A stretch of DNA of 32,138 nt from CAYTAP01 sp964435775. GTDB taxonomy: Bacteria > Planctomycetota > Phycisphaerae > Tepidisphaerales > Tepidisphaeraceae. The stretch covers positions 1 to 32,138 of the forward strand of contig CAYTAP010000031.1 of the NCBI GenBank assembly GCA_964435775.1, read 5' to 3'. The position numbers and the translations under genes were made by a program. The notes under the pieces were generated by a model that saw nothing but the letters and a program-made list of their open reading frames with translations, had not been told where the DNA came from and did not search any database. Shown piece after piece: positions 21,426-28,330 of the stretch. Numbering within the stretch: position 1 is the stretch's first letter; each line of letters opens with the position of its first letter.

Positions 21426-23637
21426 CCCAGACACCTCTCACCCCAACTGGCGTGAAGGGCAACCGCATTTGCGATCTTCCCCCTCCCCCGCGTACTCGCG
21501 GGGGAGGGCTGGAGAAGGGGTTCCGCTCGATCCTCCCCAAAAGACCCCCTCCCTGACCTCCCCCGTTGAGTACAACGGGAGAGGGGATAAAAGGCTTGGG
21601 TATTGCAAATGCGCTTGCCCCCCAACGTGGCATGGGCGGCCCGCCCATGTTTGCCTTATTTTGCTTTTGACCCTCTTCGCAGGCATCCCATCTTCCATCG
21701 CCCGCGACCAGGCCGCCCCGCCCGTCCAACTCCTCTCCCCCGATCCCTCCCAACCAATCCGCGGCGTCGTCTCCTGGCGCATCGCAATTAATCGATCATT
21801 GCTTCCCGACGAGCCGCCCCTCGTCCGCATCTGGTTTCTCATCGACGGCAAACCCCTCACCATCAAACCCTTTTCCGACGATGCCTCCATCTCCCTCGAC
21901 ACCACCGCATATTCCAATGGCCCTCACGAGCTTGCCGCGATCATCTTCGCCGGTGCGAGCGTGGACGAGCTTCGCCGCGTCGCCGAGTCGCGGGTGATCG
22001 TGACGATGGACAACGCCGACGCCGTTCGCGCCCTGCGCCCGGCCTACGGCGACCTTTTCCTCACGCCCGGCCAATTCACCCCGCTCCCCGCCCATTGGCT
22101 GCGCACCGACGGCACGTTCACTCCTCTTCAAGAGCCGATCGAATATACGTCGGAGCGTCCTGGCGTCGCCACGGTCACGAAAGAGGGCGTCGTCCGGTTT
22201 GTCTCCCCCGGCCTGGCCACCATCACGATTCGCGCCGGCAAGCGCTCGGCCACCGCGCGCGCCTGGTGTGTCCCCTCTAAATCATTGCCTCACTTCGCCT
22301 CCGACGGCCGATTGCTCCACACCTACGAGCCTGGCCATTCAATCTTCGTCCGCTCCCTGTTCAACCTTGGCGCGTCGGAACTTCTCGCAACCCCCGCGCT
22401 GGCCGACGCCATTCGCGCCGCCGCCATCAACACGCTGACCACCGGATTTTATAGAAACCCCGCCGACAACCCGACCCCCAACTTCAACCAGTGGCGCAAG
22501 GGCTGGCTCGCCAACTGGCAAAGAATCGAAAGGACTGCCACCAAATACAACCTCTCCCTCATTCTTCAGGGCGATGACATCGCCCGCACCCACGCCGAGC
22601 TTCTCAACAGCATCCGCAACCCCTGGTCGGCCGACGCCATCCGCTTCGCGCTGTCCAAAGCCCGTGATTCCCATCGCGTCATCGGCGTCGAAATGATCGA
22701 CGAAATCACCGGCGTCTATGGCGACACCCCCACGCCCACCGACGGCCGTTGGCAAACGCCCGCCCCGGCCGTCTCCGATGACGCCTTCCTTTCCCTCATG
22801 AAGATCATCAACGCCGTTCCCAATCGTCCCGCAATCAGTTGGCCGGGCTCCGCCATCGCTACGCCACAGGCCATCGCCCGCTGGAGCGATCCCCGCTTCA
22901 GCGACTATGTGAGTCATTACTGGGATGTCCGCGACTTCGCCCGCGCCGGCGACGGCTCCTCCCTCGCTCAGGAAGCCGCCGCCATGAATCGGACGATCTT
23001 CGAGCGCCGCGCGCTACTGCCCTTCGACCGCCCTCAACTGATCGAAGTCAGCATCGCCGGCTCGTTCTACGTCAAAAAAGGCATCGGCGCCGCATACACG
23101 CCCGGCCAGGACGACCTGATCAACCCCGGCGCCGATCCCATCAATCTCAGCGCGCAGATCATGCGCGCCGTCGCGCTCGGCGCCGCCGGCATTCGCGCCT
23201 ATGCTTTCGACTCCGCTTGGAACGCCGAACGCCGCAACGCCAAAATCGGCGACACCCTCCAAACCGGCGTCAACCCCCTCACCTCCGTAGGCGCTGATCG
23301 CTGGTCCGCCATGAGCGCCGCCTTCAACCTGATCCAGACGCTCTCGCCGCATCTCATGCAGGAGCGAATCGATGCCCTGGATCTCGGCCCGGATTTCACC
23401 ACCGCCGCCCGCCAGTCCCCCGACTCCCGCCTCTTCCTCGCCGTCAGCGGCCTCGCCACCCCCCAAACCCTCACCCTCGACCTAAGCCCTTACGTCTATC
23501 CAAAAGGCACCATCACCCGCCACATCCTTCGCGGCGAGCACCTCCAGACCGACACCTTCCCCTCCACTGATTCGCTCGTCCAAAACTTTTCCCCAGGCGC
23601 GACGGTGGTGTACCTTTTCCAACCGCCGCCGCAGTAG
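21412..23637 (+). CDS. Secreted protein with two Ig-like domains and a long unassigned C-terminal region
   Basis: I do not recognise a family for the whole protein. Numbering from ATG 21412 (741 residues), residues 81-98 (CLILLLTLFAGIPSSIAR) look like a signal peptide. An Ig-like sheet follows at about 105-200 (FLIDGKPL, NGPHELAAIIF), then a Big_2-like module at about 225-285 (EYTSERPGVATVTKEGVVRF). The remaining 450 residues include EMIDEITGVYGD, GIGAAYTPGQDD and a terminal beta-rich part, and may be a glycoside-hydrolase-like barrel; that is inference. The start is doubtful: the first 80 codons translate intergenic repeats. In-frame alternatives are only TTG (21469, 21661, 21667). Either the true start is a TTG near 21661 with a short leader, or repeats have invaded the 5' end. 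It diverges from sdhC. Confidence 0.6.
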   Translation: MNGTNPDTSHPNWREGQPHLRSSPSPAYSRGRAGEGVPLDPPQKTPSLTSPVEYNGRGDKRLGYCKCACPPTWHGRPAHVCLILLLTLFAGIPSSIARDQAAPPVQLLSPDPSQPIRGVVSWRIAINRSLLPDEPPLVRIWFLIDGKPLTIKPFSDDASISLDTTAYSNGPHELAAIIFAGASVDELRRVAESRVIVTMDNADAVRALRPAYGDLFLTPGQFTPLPAHWLRTDGTFTPLQEPIEYTSERPGVATVTKEGVVRFVSPGLATITIRAGKRSATARAWCVPSKSLPHFASDGRLLHTYEPGHSIFVRSLFNLGASELLATPALADAIRAAAINTLTTGFYRNPADNPTPNFNQWRKGWLANWQRIERTATKYNLSLILQGDDIARTHAELLNSIRNPWSADAIRFALSKARDSHRVIGVEMIDEITGVYGDTPTPTDGRWQTPAPAVSDDAFLSLMKIINAVPNRPAISWPGSAIATPQAIARWSDPRFSDYVSHYWDVRDFARAGDGSSLAQEAAAMNRTIFERRALLPFDRPQLIEVSIAGSFYVKKGIGAAYTPGQDDLINPGADPINLSAQIMRAVALGAAGIRAYAFDSAWNAERRNAKIGDTLQTGVNPLTSVGADRWSAMSAAFNLIQTLSPHLMQERIDALDLGPDFTTAARQSPDSRLFLAVSGLATPQTLTLDLSPYVYPKGTITRHILRGEHLQTDTFPSTDSLVQNFSPGATVVYLFQPPPQ
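21475..21650. repeat. Cluster of three short palindromic repeats in the 5' part of the secreted-protein frame
   Basis: CTCCCCCGCGTACTCGCGGG (from about 21483, continuing GGAGGG) resembles the repeat near 6984-7025. CTCCCCCGTTGAGTACAACG (from about 21559, continuing GGAGAGGGG) is a relative of it. CATGGGCGGCCCGCCCATG (21631-21649) is a third, near-perfect palindrome. All keep the reading frame open, which is why the frame extends to 21412. Confidence 0.65.
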
Positions 23638-23668
23638 CCTGCAGGGTCCGCACCCCGTGCAGACCTTC
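23638..23668. repeat. GGTCCGC element, single degenerate arm
   Basis: CTGCAGGGTCCGCACCCCGT and the following GCAGACC match the left arm of the palindromic family loosely. It begins right after the secreted-protein stop codon. The rest of the 134-base gap to pilT shows nothing else. Confidence 0.5.
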
Positions 23669-23771
23669 CCATGCCTATCATTTGTTGTTGCCCCAGTTGC
23701 CTCCTTTTGCCACAATCACCCAGCGCGCTCATGCGCGCTACGCCGTCCGCTGTTATTTTGAGGAATCGAAT

Positions 23772-24959
23772 ATGACCGTCAGCAACACCCACGGAAACAT
23801 CGTTGAAAACGCCGATATCGACCGCGACACGCCCCAGCCGGAGATTCATGTCGAGGAACGCCGCCTCACGCTGCACGATTTCCTCAAGACCGCCGTCAAG
23901 ATCAACGGTTCGGACATCCATCTCCAGGCCGGCTCCGTCCCGATGATCCGCGTCGATGGCCGGGCGCGGTTTCTCGATGTTCCGGCCTTGAGCGATGAGC
24001 TGATGAAGGAGTACGTCGATCAGGTTCTCAACGCCCAGGCCGAGCCGGACGAAAAGCGCCAGATCCTGGATCGCAAGGGGTCGGTGGACATCGCCTACTC
24101 AATGCCCGGCGTGGCGCGTTTTCGGACCAACATCTTTCACAGCCGCGAAAAATATGCCGTGGTCATGCGCCGGATCGTGACCAAAATCCCCAACTTCGAT
24201 GAGTTGAATCTTCCACCCGAGGTCGAGAAACTCGCCGATTTTCATCGCGGCATCGTCATCGTCTCGGGGACCACCGGTTCCGGCAAATCGACGACCCTGG
24301 CCGCGATCATCGGCAAGATCAACCGCACACGCAGCGAGCGAATCCTGACCGTCGAAGACCCGATCGAATATCAGCACGAAAACGCCAAGAGTCTCATTTC
24401 CCAGGTCGAGGTCGGCACCGATAGTGAATCCTACGAATACGCCCTTCGCGCCATGATGCGTCAGGACCCCGACACCATCCTCATCGGCGAAATCCGCGAC
24501 TCCTTCAGTCTTTACACCGCGCTTCGAGCCGCGGACACCGGCCACCTCGTCTTCAGCACCGTCCACGCCACCAACGCCCCCATGACCATCGAACGCATGG
24601 TCTCCCTCTTCGACCCCGATCAGAAATCCCTTCAGCAGACGCAGTTGGGCTTGAACCTCAACGCGATCATCTGCCAGCGCCTCGCCAAGAAGCGTGAAGG
24701 CAAGGGGCGCGTGCCGGTCATCGAAATCATGATGGCCACCCCGCTCGTGCGCAAATACATCCTCGACGGCGAGTTCGAGAAATTAAAAGGCACCGTCGGC
24801 AACCGCGAGGCCGGCAGCCAGAGCTTCGACCAACACCTGACCGAACTCTTCCAAAAGCAGATCATCGATGTCTCCGAAGCCAAGCGCCTTGCGAGCAATG
24901 TCGATGCCCTCAACCTCGCACTCCGCGGCATCAGCAACAGCGAAACGAGGCTGAGGTAG
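23772..24959 (+). CDS. pilT: Type IV pilus retraction ATPase, PilT/PilU type
   Basis: PilT-family hexameric ATPases pull pili back by disassembling pilin at the inner membrane. Counting from ATG 23772, the 395-residue protein has the N-terminal PAS-like segment with SDIHLQAGSVPMIRVDG (47-63), Walker A GTTGSGKST (166-174), the Asp box VEDPIEY (194-200), Walker B DTILIGEIRD (234-243) and the His box GHLVFSTVHA (257-266). A helical C-terminal domain follows. The sequence AIRAGK-type PilT tail is absent, so PilU is a fair alternative. GAGGAATCGAAT before the ATG fixes the start; the frame upstream of it is spacer. No pilus genes neighbour it, as is common for lone pilT copies. Confidence 0.93.
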   Translation: MTVSNTHGNIVENADIDRDTPQPEIHVEERRLTLHDFLKTAVKINGSDIHLQAGSVPMIRVDGRARFLDVPALSDELMKEYVDQVLNAQAEPDEKRQILDRKGSVDIAYSMPGVARFRTNIFHSREKYAVVMRRIVTKIPNFDELNLPPEVEKLADFHRGIVIVSGTTGSGKSTTLAAIIGKINRTRSERILTVEDPIEYQHENAKSLISQVEVGTDSESYEYALRAMMRQDPDTILIGEIRDSFSLYTALRAADTGHLVFSTVHATNAPMTIERMVSLFDPDQKSLQQTQLGLNLNAIICQRLAKKREGKGRVPVIEIMMATPLVRKYILDGEFEKLKGTVGNREAGSQSFDQHLTELFQKQIIDVSEAKRLASNVDALNLALRGISNSETRLR

Positions 24960-25039
24960 GGAGTAAGTGGGAAGGGGCAGGTGGGAAGTGAGGATATTCT
25001 GCATTCCTGGCTTCGCCTTTCCCAATCGCCGTCGCCTGT

Positions 25040-25045
25040 TACAAT
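25040..25045 (+). promoter_or_regulatory. -10 box TACAAT, leaderless geometry
   Basis: TACAAT ends six bases before the ATG at 25052; there is no ribosome site between and no clear -35 box. Confidence 0.4.
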
Positions 25046-25051
25046 GCGCCG

Positions 25052-25288
25052 ATGGACATGAGCGCCGTCGATTCGCTCAGGACACTGACCGATGCCCATG
25101 ATCGCGGCGCCAAGCTCCTGGGCGCGCTCCTGGACGAACAGGCGGACTTGGCCGTCCATCCGCCGGCGCTTCCGCCGGATCGGTTGGCCGAGGGACAAAA
25201 GGCGCTGGCCAACGCGATCGCCTCGACCCGACGGATGCTCGATAGCCTGGAGGAAGCGTTGCGGATCGCTTCCACTTCATCCAACTGA
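25052..25288 (+). CDS. Small helical protein, unknown function
   Basis: The 78-residue product is not recognised. It is probably all helix: about residues 5-32 (DSLRTLTDAHDRGAKLLGAL) and 43-72, with heptad-like Leu/Ala spacing and a PPALPP turn between, so a helical hairpin is likely. It is acidic overall, has no signal peptide and no membrane segment. Support for its being real comes from the -10 box placed exactly as for other genes here and from its codon use, rich in G or C at third positions. The next gene begins 24 bases after its stop on the same strand, so the two may form a unit. Confidence 0.55.
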   Translation: MDMSAVDSLRTLTDAHDRGAKLLGALLDEQADLAVHPPALPPDRLAEGQKALANAIASTRRMLDSLEEALRIASTSSN

Positions 25289-25312
25289 CGCACAGCCACG
25301 GACAAAAGCCTC

Positions 25313-25948
25313 ATGATGACCACCGACTCCTCCGCCGCCCTCGTGACCACGCCCCCCGCCGAGCCGATCATCGCCGGCGCCGCCCGGTATTACCGCATGA
25401 CCCGCTACATCATGTGCGCGCTGATCTTCGTTTTCGGCCTCTATTTCGCGTACGACGGATGGATTGGGTATCCGAAACAAAACGCCCAGCTCGCTGACGT
25501 GAACGCCCGCATGGAACGCGCCCAGCGCAACGCCGACGAGGCGGAAATCGCCAAGCTCACCGAGGAGCGCAAGGACTACAAGCCACACACGGAGATGGAC
25601 ATTTTCCTGCAAAAAGTGTTGGGCGTGTCCCTTCCTCCCGTGGCGATCGCCTTCCTCATCTGGTCGCTTTACAACTCACGCGGGGCATACAAACTTGAAA
25701 ATGGCGTCCTGAGCGTCCCCGGCCATCCCCCCATCGCCATCGACCAGATCCGCCGGATCGACCGCAAGCTTTGGGACCGTAAGGGAATCGTCTTCTTCGA
25801 CTACGAACTGCCCGACGGAAAAGGGACCGGCCGAATCAAGCTCGACGACTTTGTATACGACCGCAAACCCACCGACGCCATCTTCGCCCGCATCGAGAAA
25901 AGCCTCCTCCCCCCGGCCGAAGACCCAGCCTCGCAGACCAACCCATAG
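25313..25948 (+). CDS. Two-helix membrane protein with PH-like C-terminal domain, unknown function
   Basis: The 211-residue protein has helices at about 33-52 (IMCALIFVFGLYFAYDG) and 98-120 (VLGVSLPPVAIAFLIWSLYN). Between them is a charged, probably coiled segment (NARMERAQRNADEAEIAKLT), which lies outside or inside as one loop. After helix 2 the chain is a beta-rich domain of about 80 residues (YKLENGVLSVPGHPPIAIDQ, RKGIVFFDYELPDG) that resembles a bacterial PH domain. The motif sequence DQIRRIDRKLWDRKG is suggestive of such folds but not diagnostic. Two adjacent ATGs serve as possible starts (25313, 25316). It follows the small helical protein by 24 bases and converges on the DUF5615 gene. 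Confidence 0.7.
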   Translation: MMTTDSSAALVTTPPAEPIIAGAARYYRMTRYIMCALIFVFGLYFAYDGWIGYPKQNAQLADVNARMERAQRNADEAEIAKLTEERKDYKPHTEMDIFLQKVLGVSLPPVAIAFLIWSLYNSRGAYKLENGVLSVPGHPPIAIDQIRRIDRKLWDRKGIVFFDYELPDGKGTGRIKLDDFVYDRKPTDAIFARIEKSLLPPAEDPASQTNP

Positions 25949-25972
25949 CATGCACGGATTGTCGTGATCCAA

Positions 25973-26341
25973 TCATTGCCGGACGCGTATACGATGCGGT
26001 TCGACAATGACCAGCTTGCCTTGGAGCGCGGATGGCAGCGACAACTGCTCCAAGTATGTGATGAGCCTATCCATTACCGAGGGGATAACCTCTGGGTGGT
26101 TGTGCAGTTGGATGGAAACGATGCCTTGGTATCGACGTGGTGGGTAGGCGACAATGTCTGAAAAGTCGCCGTTGAGTGACAGCAAGAGGCAATTCAGTGA
26201 TTGTGCGGTGGCGATAACCTCTGTGTCTGGCGCACGAATCGGCAGCACTTCGCGAAGGAGTACCACTTCATGGCCGTGATCGCGCAATTCCGCAACGATA
26301 CTGGCCGGTACGCACTGGTCGCTCAGGAAGCGAAAGCTCAT
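25973..26341 (-). CDS. DUF5615 PIN-like protein, putative toxin
   Basis: The 122-residue protein opens with FRFLSDQCVPASIVAELRDH, the start of DUF5615 PIN-like proteins. D8, D39 (APDTEVIATAQ) and D59 (LNGDFSD) are the acidic residues expected for a metal-dependent PIN-type nuclease site. Such proteins are usually paired with DUF433 proteins, as here: its ATG overlaps the stop of the DUF433 gene in ATGA (26338-26341), so the two are translationally coupled. The usual reading is toxin and antitoxin, though activity has been tested for few members. Its stop converges on the membrane-protein gene with a 24-base gap. Confidence 0.85.
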   Translation of the reverse strand: MSFRFLSDQCVPASIVAELRDHGHEVVLLREVLPIRAPDTEVIATAQSLNCLLLSLNGDFSDIVAYPPRRYQGIVSIQLHNHPEVIPSVMDRLITYLEQLSLPSALQGKLVIVEPHRIRVRQ

Positions 26342-26568
26342 GTTGCCGCCACAGCCTCAAAATCAGCTAAATCGCGCGCATAGTCCAGAGCCGCCGCCAC
26401 GTCCTCGGTCGTCAAGTCGGGAAACTCGACCAGAAGTTGCTCCACACTTTTCGCCGCCGCCAGATATCCCAGAATCAGGGCTACCGGAATGCGAGTCCCA
26501 CGGACGCACGGTTTCCCGCGCAGCACAGTGGGATCGCTTTCGATGTGGTCGCTCCACGCAGGTTTCAT
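26338..26568 (-). CDS. DUF433 protein, putative antitoxin
   Basis: The 76-residue protein shows the whole DUF433 pattern: DPTVLRGKPCVRGTRIPVAL (12-31), then ILGYLAAAKSVEQLLVEFP and DLTTEDVAAALDYARD. The fold is a small winged helix-turn-helix that likely binds its own promoter. The first gene of a two-gene unit with the PIN-like partner, it starts at ATG 26568 with no ribosome site; TTGCCT-17-TAAAAT ends six bases upstream, so the message would begin at the start codon. Autoregulation is probable for such pairs but no operator was found. Confidence 0.87.
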   Translation of the reverse strand: MKPAWSDHIESDPTVLRGKPCVRGTRIPVALILGYLAAAKSVEQLLVEFPDLTTEDVAAALDYARDLADFEAVAAT

Positions 26569-26574
26569 GGCAAA

Positions 26575-26603
26575 ATTTTAGCTGGCACATCCCCACAAGG
26601 CAA
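26575..26603 (-). promoter_or_regulatory. Leaderless promoter of the DUF433-DUF5615 pair
   Basis: TTGCCT (26603-26598), 17 bases, TAAAAT (26580-26575), then six bases and ATG at 26568. This is the best-formed example of the pattern. The terminator of the preceding gene lies just upstream. Confidence 0.6.
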
Positions 26604-26613
26604 TTGAAAACGA

Positions 26614-26645
26614 CAACGCCGGATATCTGGTCATATCCGGCGTTG
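26614..26645 (-). terminator. Rho-independent terminator of the gene at 26689-27249
   Basis: A perfect 13-base stem, CAACGCCGGATAT with ATATCCGGCGTTG, surrounds a 6-base loop. On the minus strand it is followed by TCGTTTTC. It lies 43 bases after the stop codon. Confidence 0.85.
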
Positions 26646-26688
26646 CCCATTGTTGTTATGGCGGCGCCGACACGCGCTTCCGGCCAGC

Positions 26689-27249
26689 TTACTTCTTCAC
26701 CACTTCGAAGATCGCCTGGGTCTTGATGACCATCTGGTTCTCGTCGAACAGGTGGAAGCTTTGGACGAGCAGTTCGTGGCTGCGGCGCTCGATATCCAGC
26801 ACGCTGAGCGTTCCGGCGGTGTCGCCGGTCGGGGGCGTGGTCGCGGTCATCAGTTCACGCTTGGCCGCGTAGGTGCTGATTTCGTGGCGCGTGGCGTCGT
26901 AGAGGGTCTGGGTCATCTGCTCTTCCTGCGTGCTGATCATGTAGCGCACGTTGCCGGCGGCTTCCATTTCATGGTACCGCTCGCCGCGACAGGGGATCGT
27001 CTGGATCAACCCGCGATCGGTCATCGGCTCGTTCTTGGTCATGATCACTTCGGTCAGCGTGTTCCGGTCGGCCGTGAACATGACCACGTGCCCCCCTTCG
27101 ACCAGCCAGATGTCCGCTTCATAGGCGCGGCGGCTGACCTGCTCGCTGGCGAGAATCTTGAACAACTCCGGATGCAGCGTGCGCTGATACAGGAGAAGGG
27201 TTAGACCGTTGGACCGACGTTGCTTGGTTCGATGGCTCATTGCGTCCAT
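26689..27249 (-). CDS. Conserved-looking protein of unknown function
   Basis: The 186-residue protein (from ATG 27249; ATG 27240 is an alternative) has a basic N-terminus and then LTLLLYQRTLHPELFKI, YEADIWLVEGGHVVMFT, CRGERYHEMEAAGNVRYM, QTLYDATRHEI, and an end with LVQSFHLFDENQMVIKTQAIFE. It is soluble, mixed alpha/beta, rich in conserved-type His, Cys and acidic residues. I believe I have seen relatives in planctomycetes but cannot name a family. A perfect 8-base dyad (27273-27298) covers a TTGTCA -35-like box upstream, so the gene may be regulated. It ends in a strong terminator and stands alone as a single transcription unit. Confidence 0.75.
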   Translation of the reverse strand: MDAMSHRTKQRRSNGLTLLLYQRTLHPELFKILASEQVSRRAYEADIWLVEGGHVVMFTADRNTLTEVIMTKNEPMTDRGLIQTIPCRGERYHEMEAAGNVRYMISTQEEQMTQTLYDATRHEISTYAAKRELMTATTPPTGDTAGTLSVLDIERRSHELLVQSFHLFDENQMVIKTQAIFEVVKK

Positions 27250-27272
27250 GCTCTTTCTACAAAAAGAAACAA

Positions 27273-27298
27273 CACTTTGTGACAAAAGGTACAAAGTG
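27273..27298. promoter_or_regulatory. Operator-like dyad CACTTTGT-N10-ACAAAGTG
   Basis: Perfect 8-base arms at 27273-27280 and 27291-27298 with centres 18 bases apart. On the minus strand TTGTCA falls inside the dyad, 18 bases before TGTAGA, which is six bases before ATG 27249. Binding there would block the promoter. Confidence 0.45.
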
Positions 27299-27486
27299 GA
27301 TTCTTACAATACTCTCGACGCGCCTGTTTGTTCGTGTGGTGAAAAAATATCTCATTCCGGGAGGATTTGGATCCTTCCACGTCCACCCGGCGTCGAGGTG
27401 GCTTGGGGGCCCACACGCTGTAGTCCCCTGCAAGGTTGGCGTAGTATAATATCCTTCGACTCGCGCGCGTAGAAAATAATTTTTTT
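27299..27486. other. Noncoding gap between the CPBP gene end and the unknown-protein promoter
   Basis: This AT-richer gap of about 190 bases holds a plus-strand TATAAT at 27445-27450 without a -35 box and an A/T run near 27470-27486 after the CPBP stop. Frames through it on either strand are short and unlike known proteins. Confidence 0.4.
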
Positions 27487-28320
27487 CTAGTGGTGAGCGG
27501 CGGCAGCCAGGCCGACGACAAACAGGTCGTAAGCCGCGTGCGTGCCAGCGGTTATACCAAAACCGCGAAGCAGAAAAATAACCCCGAAATAAACCCCGGC
27601 GGCCGTGCGAAACGCAAAACTTTGCCACTGAAACTGCTCATGACCCAGGTAATGGTACATCGCAAACAGAACTGCTGGGATGATAAGCATTAACAGCAAA
27701 CTCAGCCGGCGCGGAATCGCCAGCAGATCGATCAAGATCAAGTCAAGAAGCGTGAACGCGATCAAGCGGAAGATCAATTCCTCGTAAATGCCTGCCCCCA
27801 AAGACAATACCATCATCCCCCGCATGCTCTCTGATGCTGCCGACAGCCCGGTGACGCCAGCCAGAGGAACGTACTGGGCGCATACTGCATAGATTGCAAG
27901 CACCGGCGCCACCAGAAGCAGGCTTTCGAGGATCATGCCGAGCAGCGTCCCCGGATAAATCCGCCAGGGGTCATTCCGCGCGATGTGCCACGCCAGCAAA
28001 ATCCCTACAACCGCCAAAGCCGGCAAAGATCGCCCGGTTGCGCCGAAGAATTGAAAAAAATCCTGGAGGAGCCGCGACGCGATGATCTCTGTGGAATAGA
28101 TCCATCGAACCGCGATCTCGTAGATGATGATCGGCGGAAGCAGGAACAGGAGGCTGGTCAGGGGGAGTTCCGAGCGATGGAAATAGCCGCGCCGGTTGCC
28201 GGGGGCGCCTTTCCAGTGGCCTTCCATGTCGGGAAAGTTGGCCGACGACCCGCGACGATGAGCGGGTCGCCCGGATGACGCGGAACGTCGGTCGGCGGTG
28301 GTGCGGGCGGCGCGGCTCAT
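27487..28320 (-). CDS. CPBP-family intramembrane metalloprotease-like protein
   Basis: The 277-residue protein has a polar, arginine-rich N-terminus (1-50) and about seven hydrophobic segments. The CPBP (Abi/Rce1) signatures are present: IYEELIFR with E180, E181 and R185, AMYHYLGHE with H223, and GTHAAYD with H261, which together form the membrane active site. Members process prenylated or signal-like substrates, or serve in bacteriocin immunity; here the substrate is unknown. ATG 28320 begins 10 bases after the fliM stop, and its GAGGGGG ribosome site overlaps the fliM TGA, so translation is coupled. Confidence 0.88.
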   Translation of the reverse strand: MSRAARTTADRRSASSGRPAHRRGSSANFPDMEGHWKGAPGNRRGYFHRSELPLTSLLFLLPPIIIYEIAVRWIYSTEIIASRLLQDFFQFFGATGRSLPALAVVGILLAWHIARNDPWRIYPGTLLGMILESLLLVAPVLAIYAVCAQYVPLAGVTGLSAASESMRGMMVLSLGAGIYEELIFRLIAFTLLDLILIDLLAIPRRLSLLLMLIIPAVLFAMYHYLGHEQFQWQSFAFRTAAGVYFGVIFLLRGFGITAGTHAAYDLFVVGLAAAAHH

Positions 28321-28330
28321 CGAATCCCCC

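Noticed and set aside
27209..27628. Short open frames on both strands near 27.2-27.6 kb
   Set aside because: They cross the promoter dyad and the CPBP end, with no family resemblance or ribosome site.
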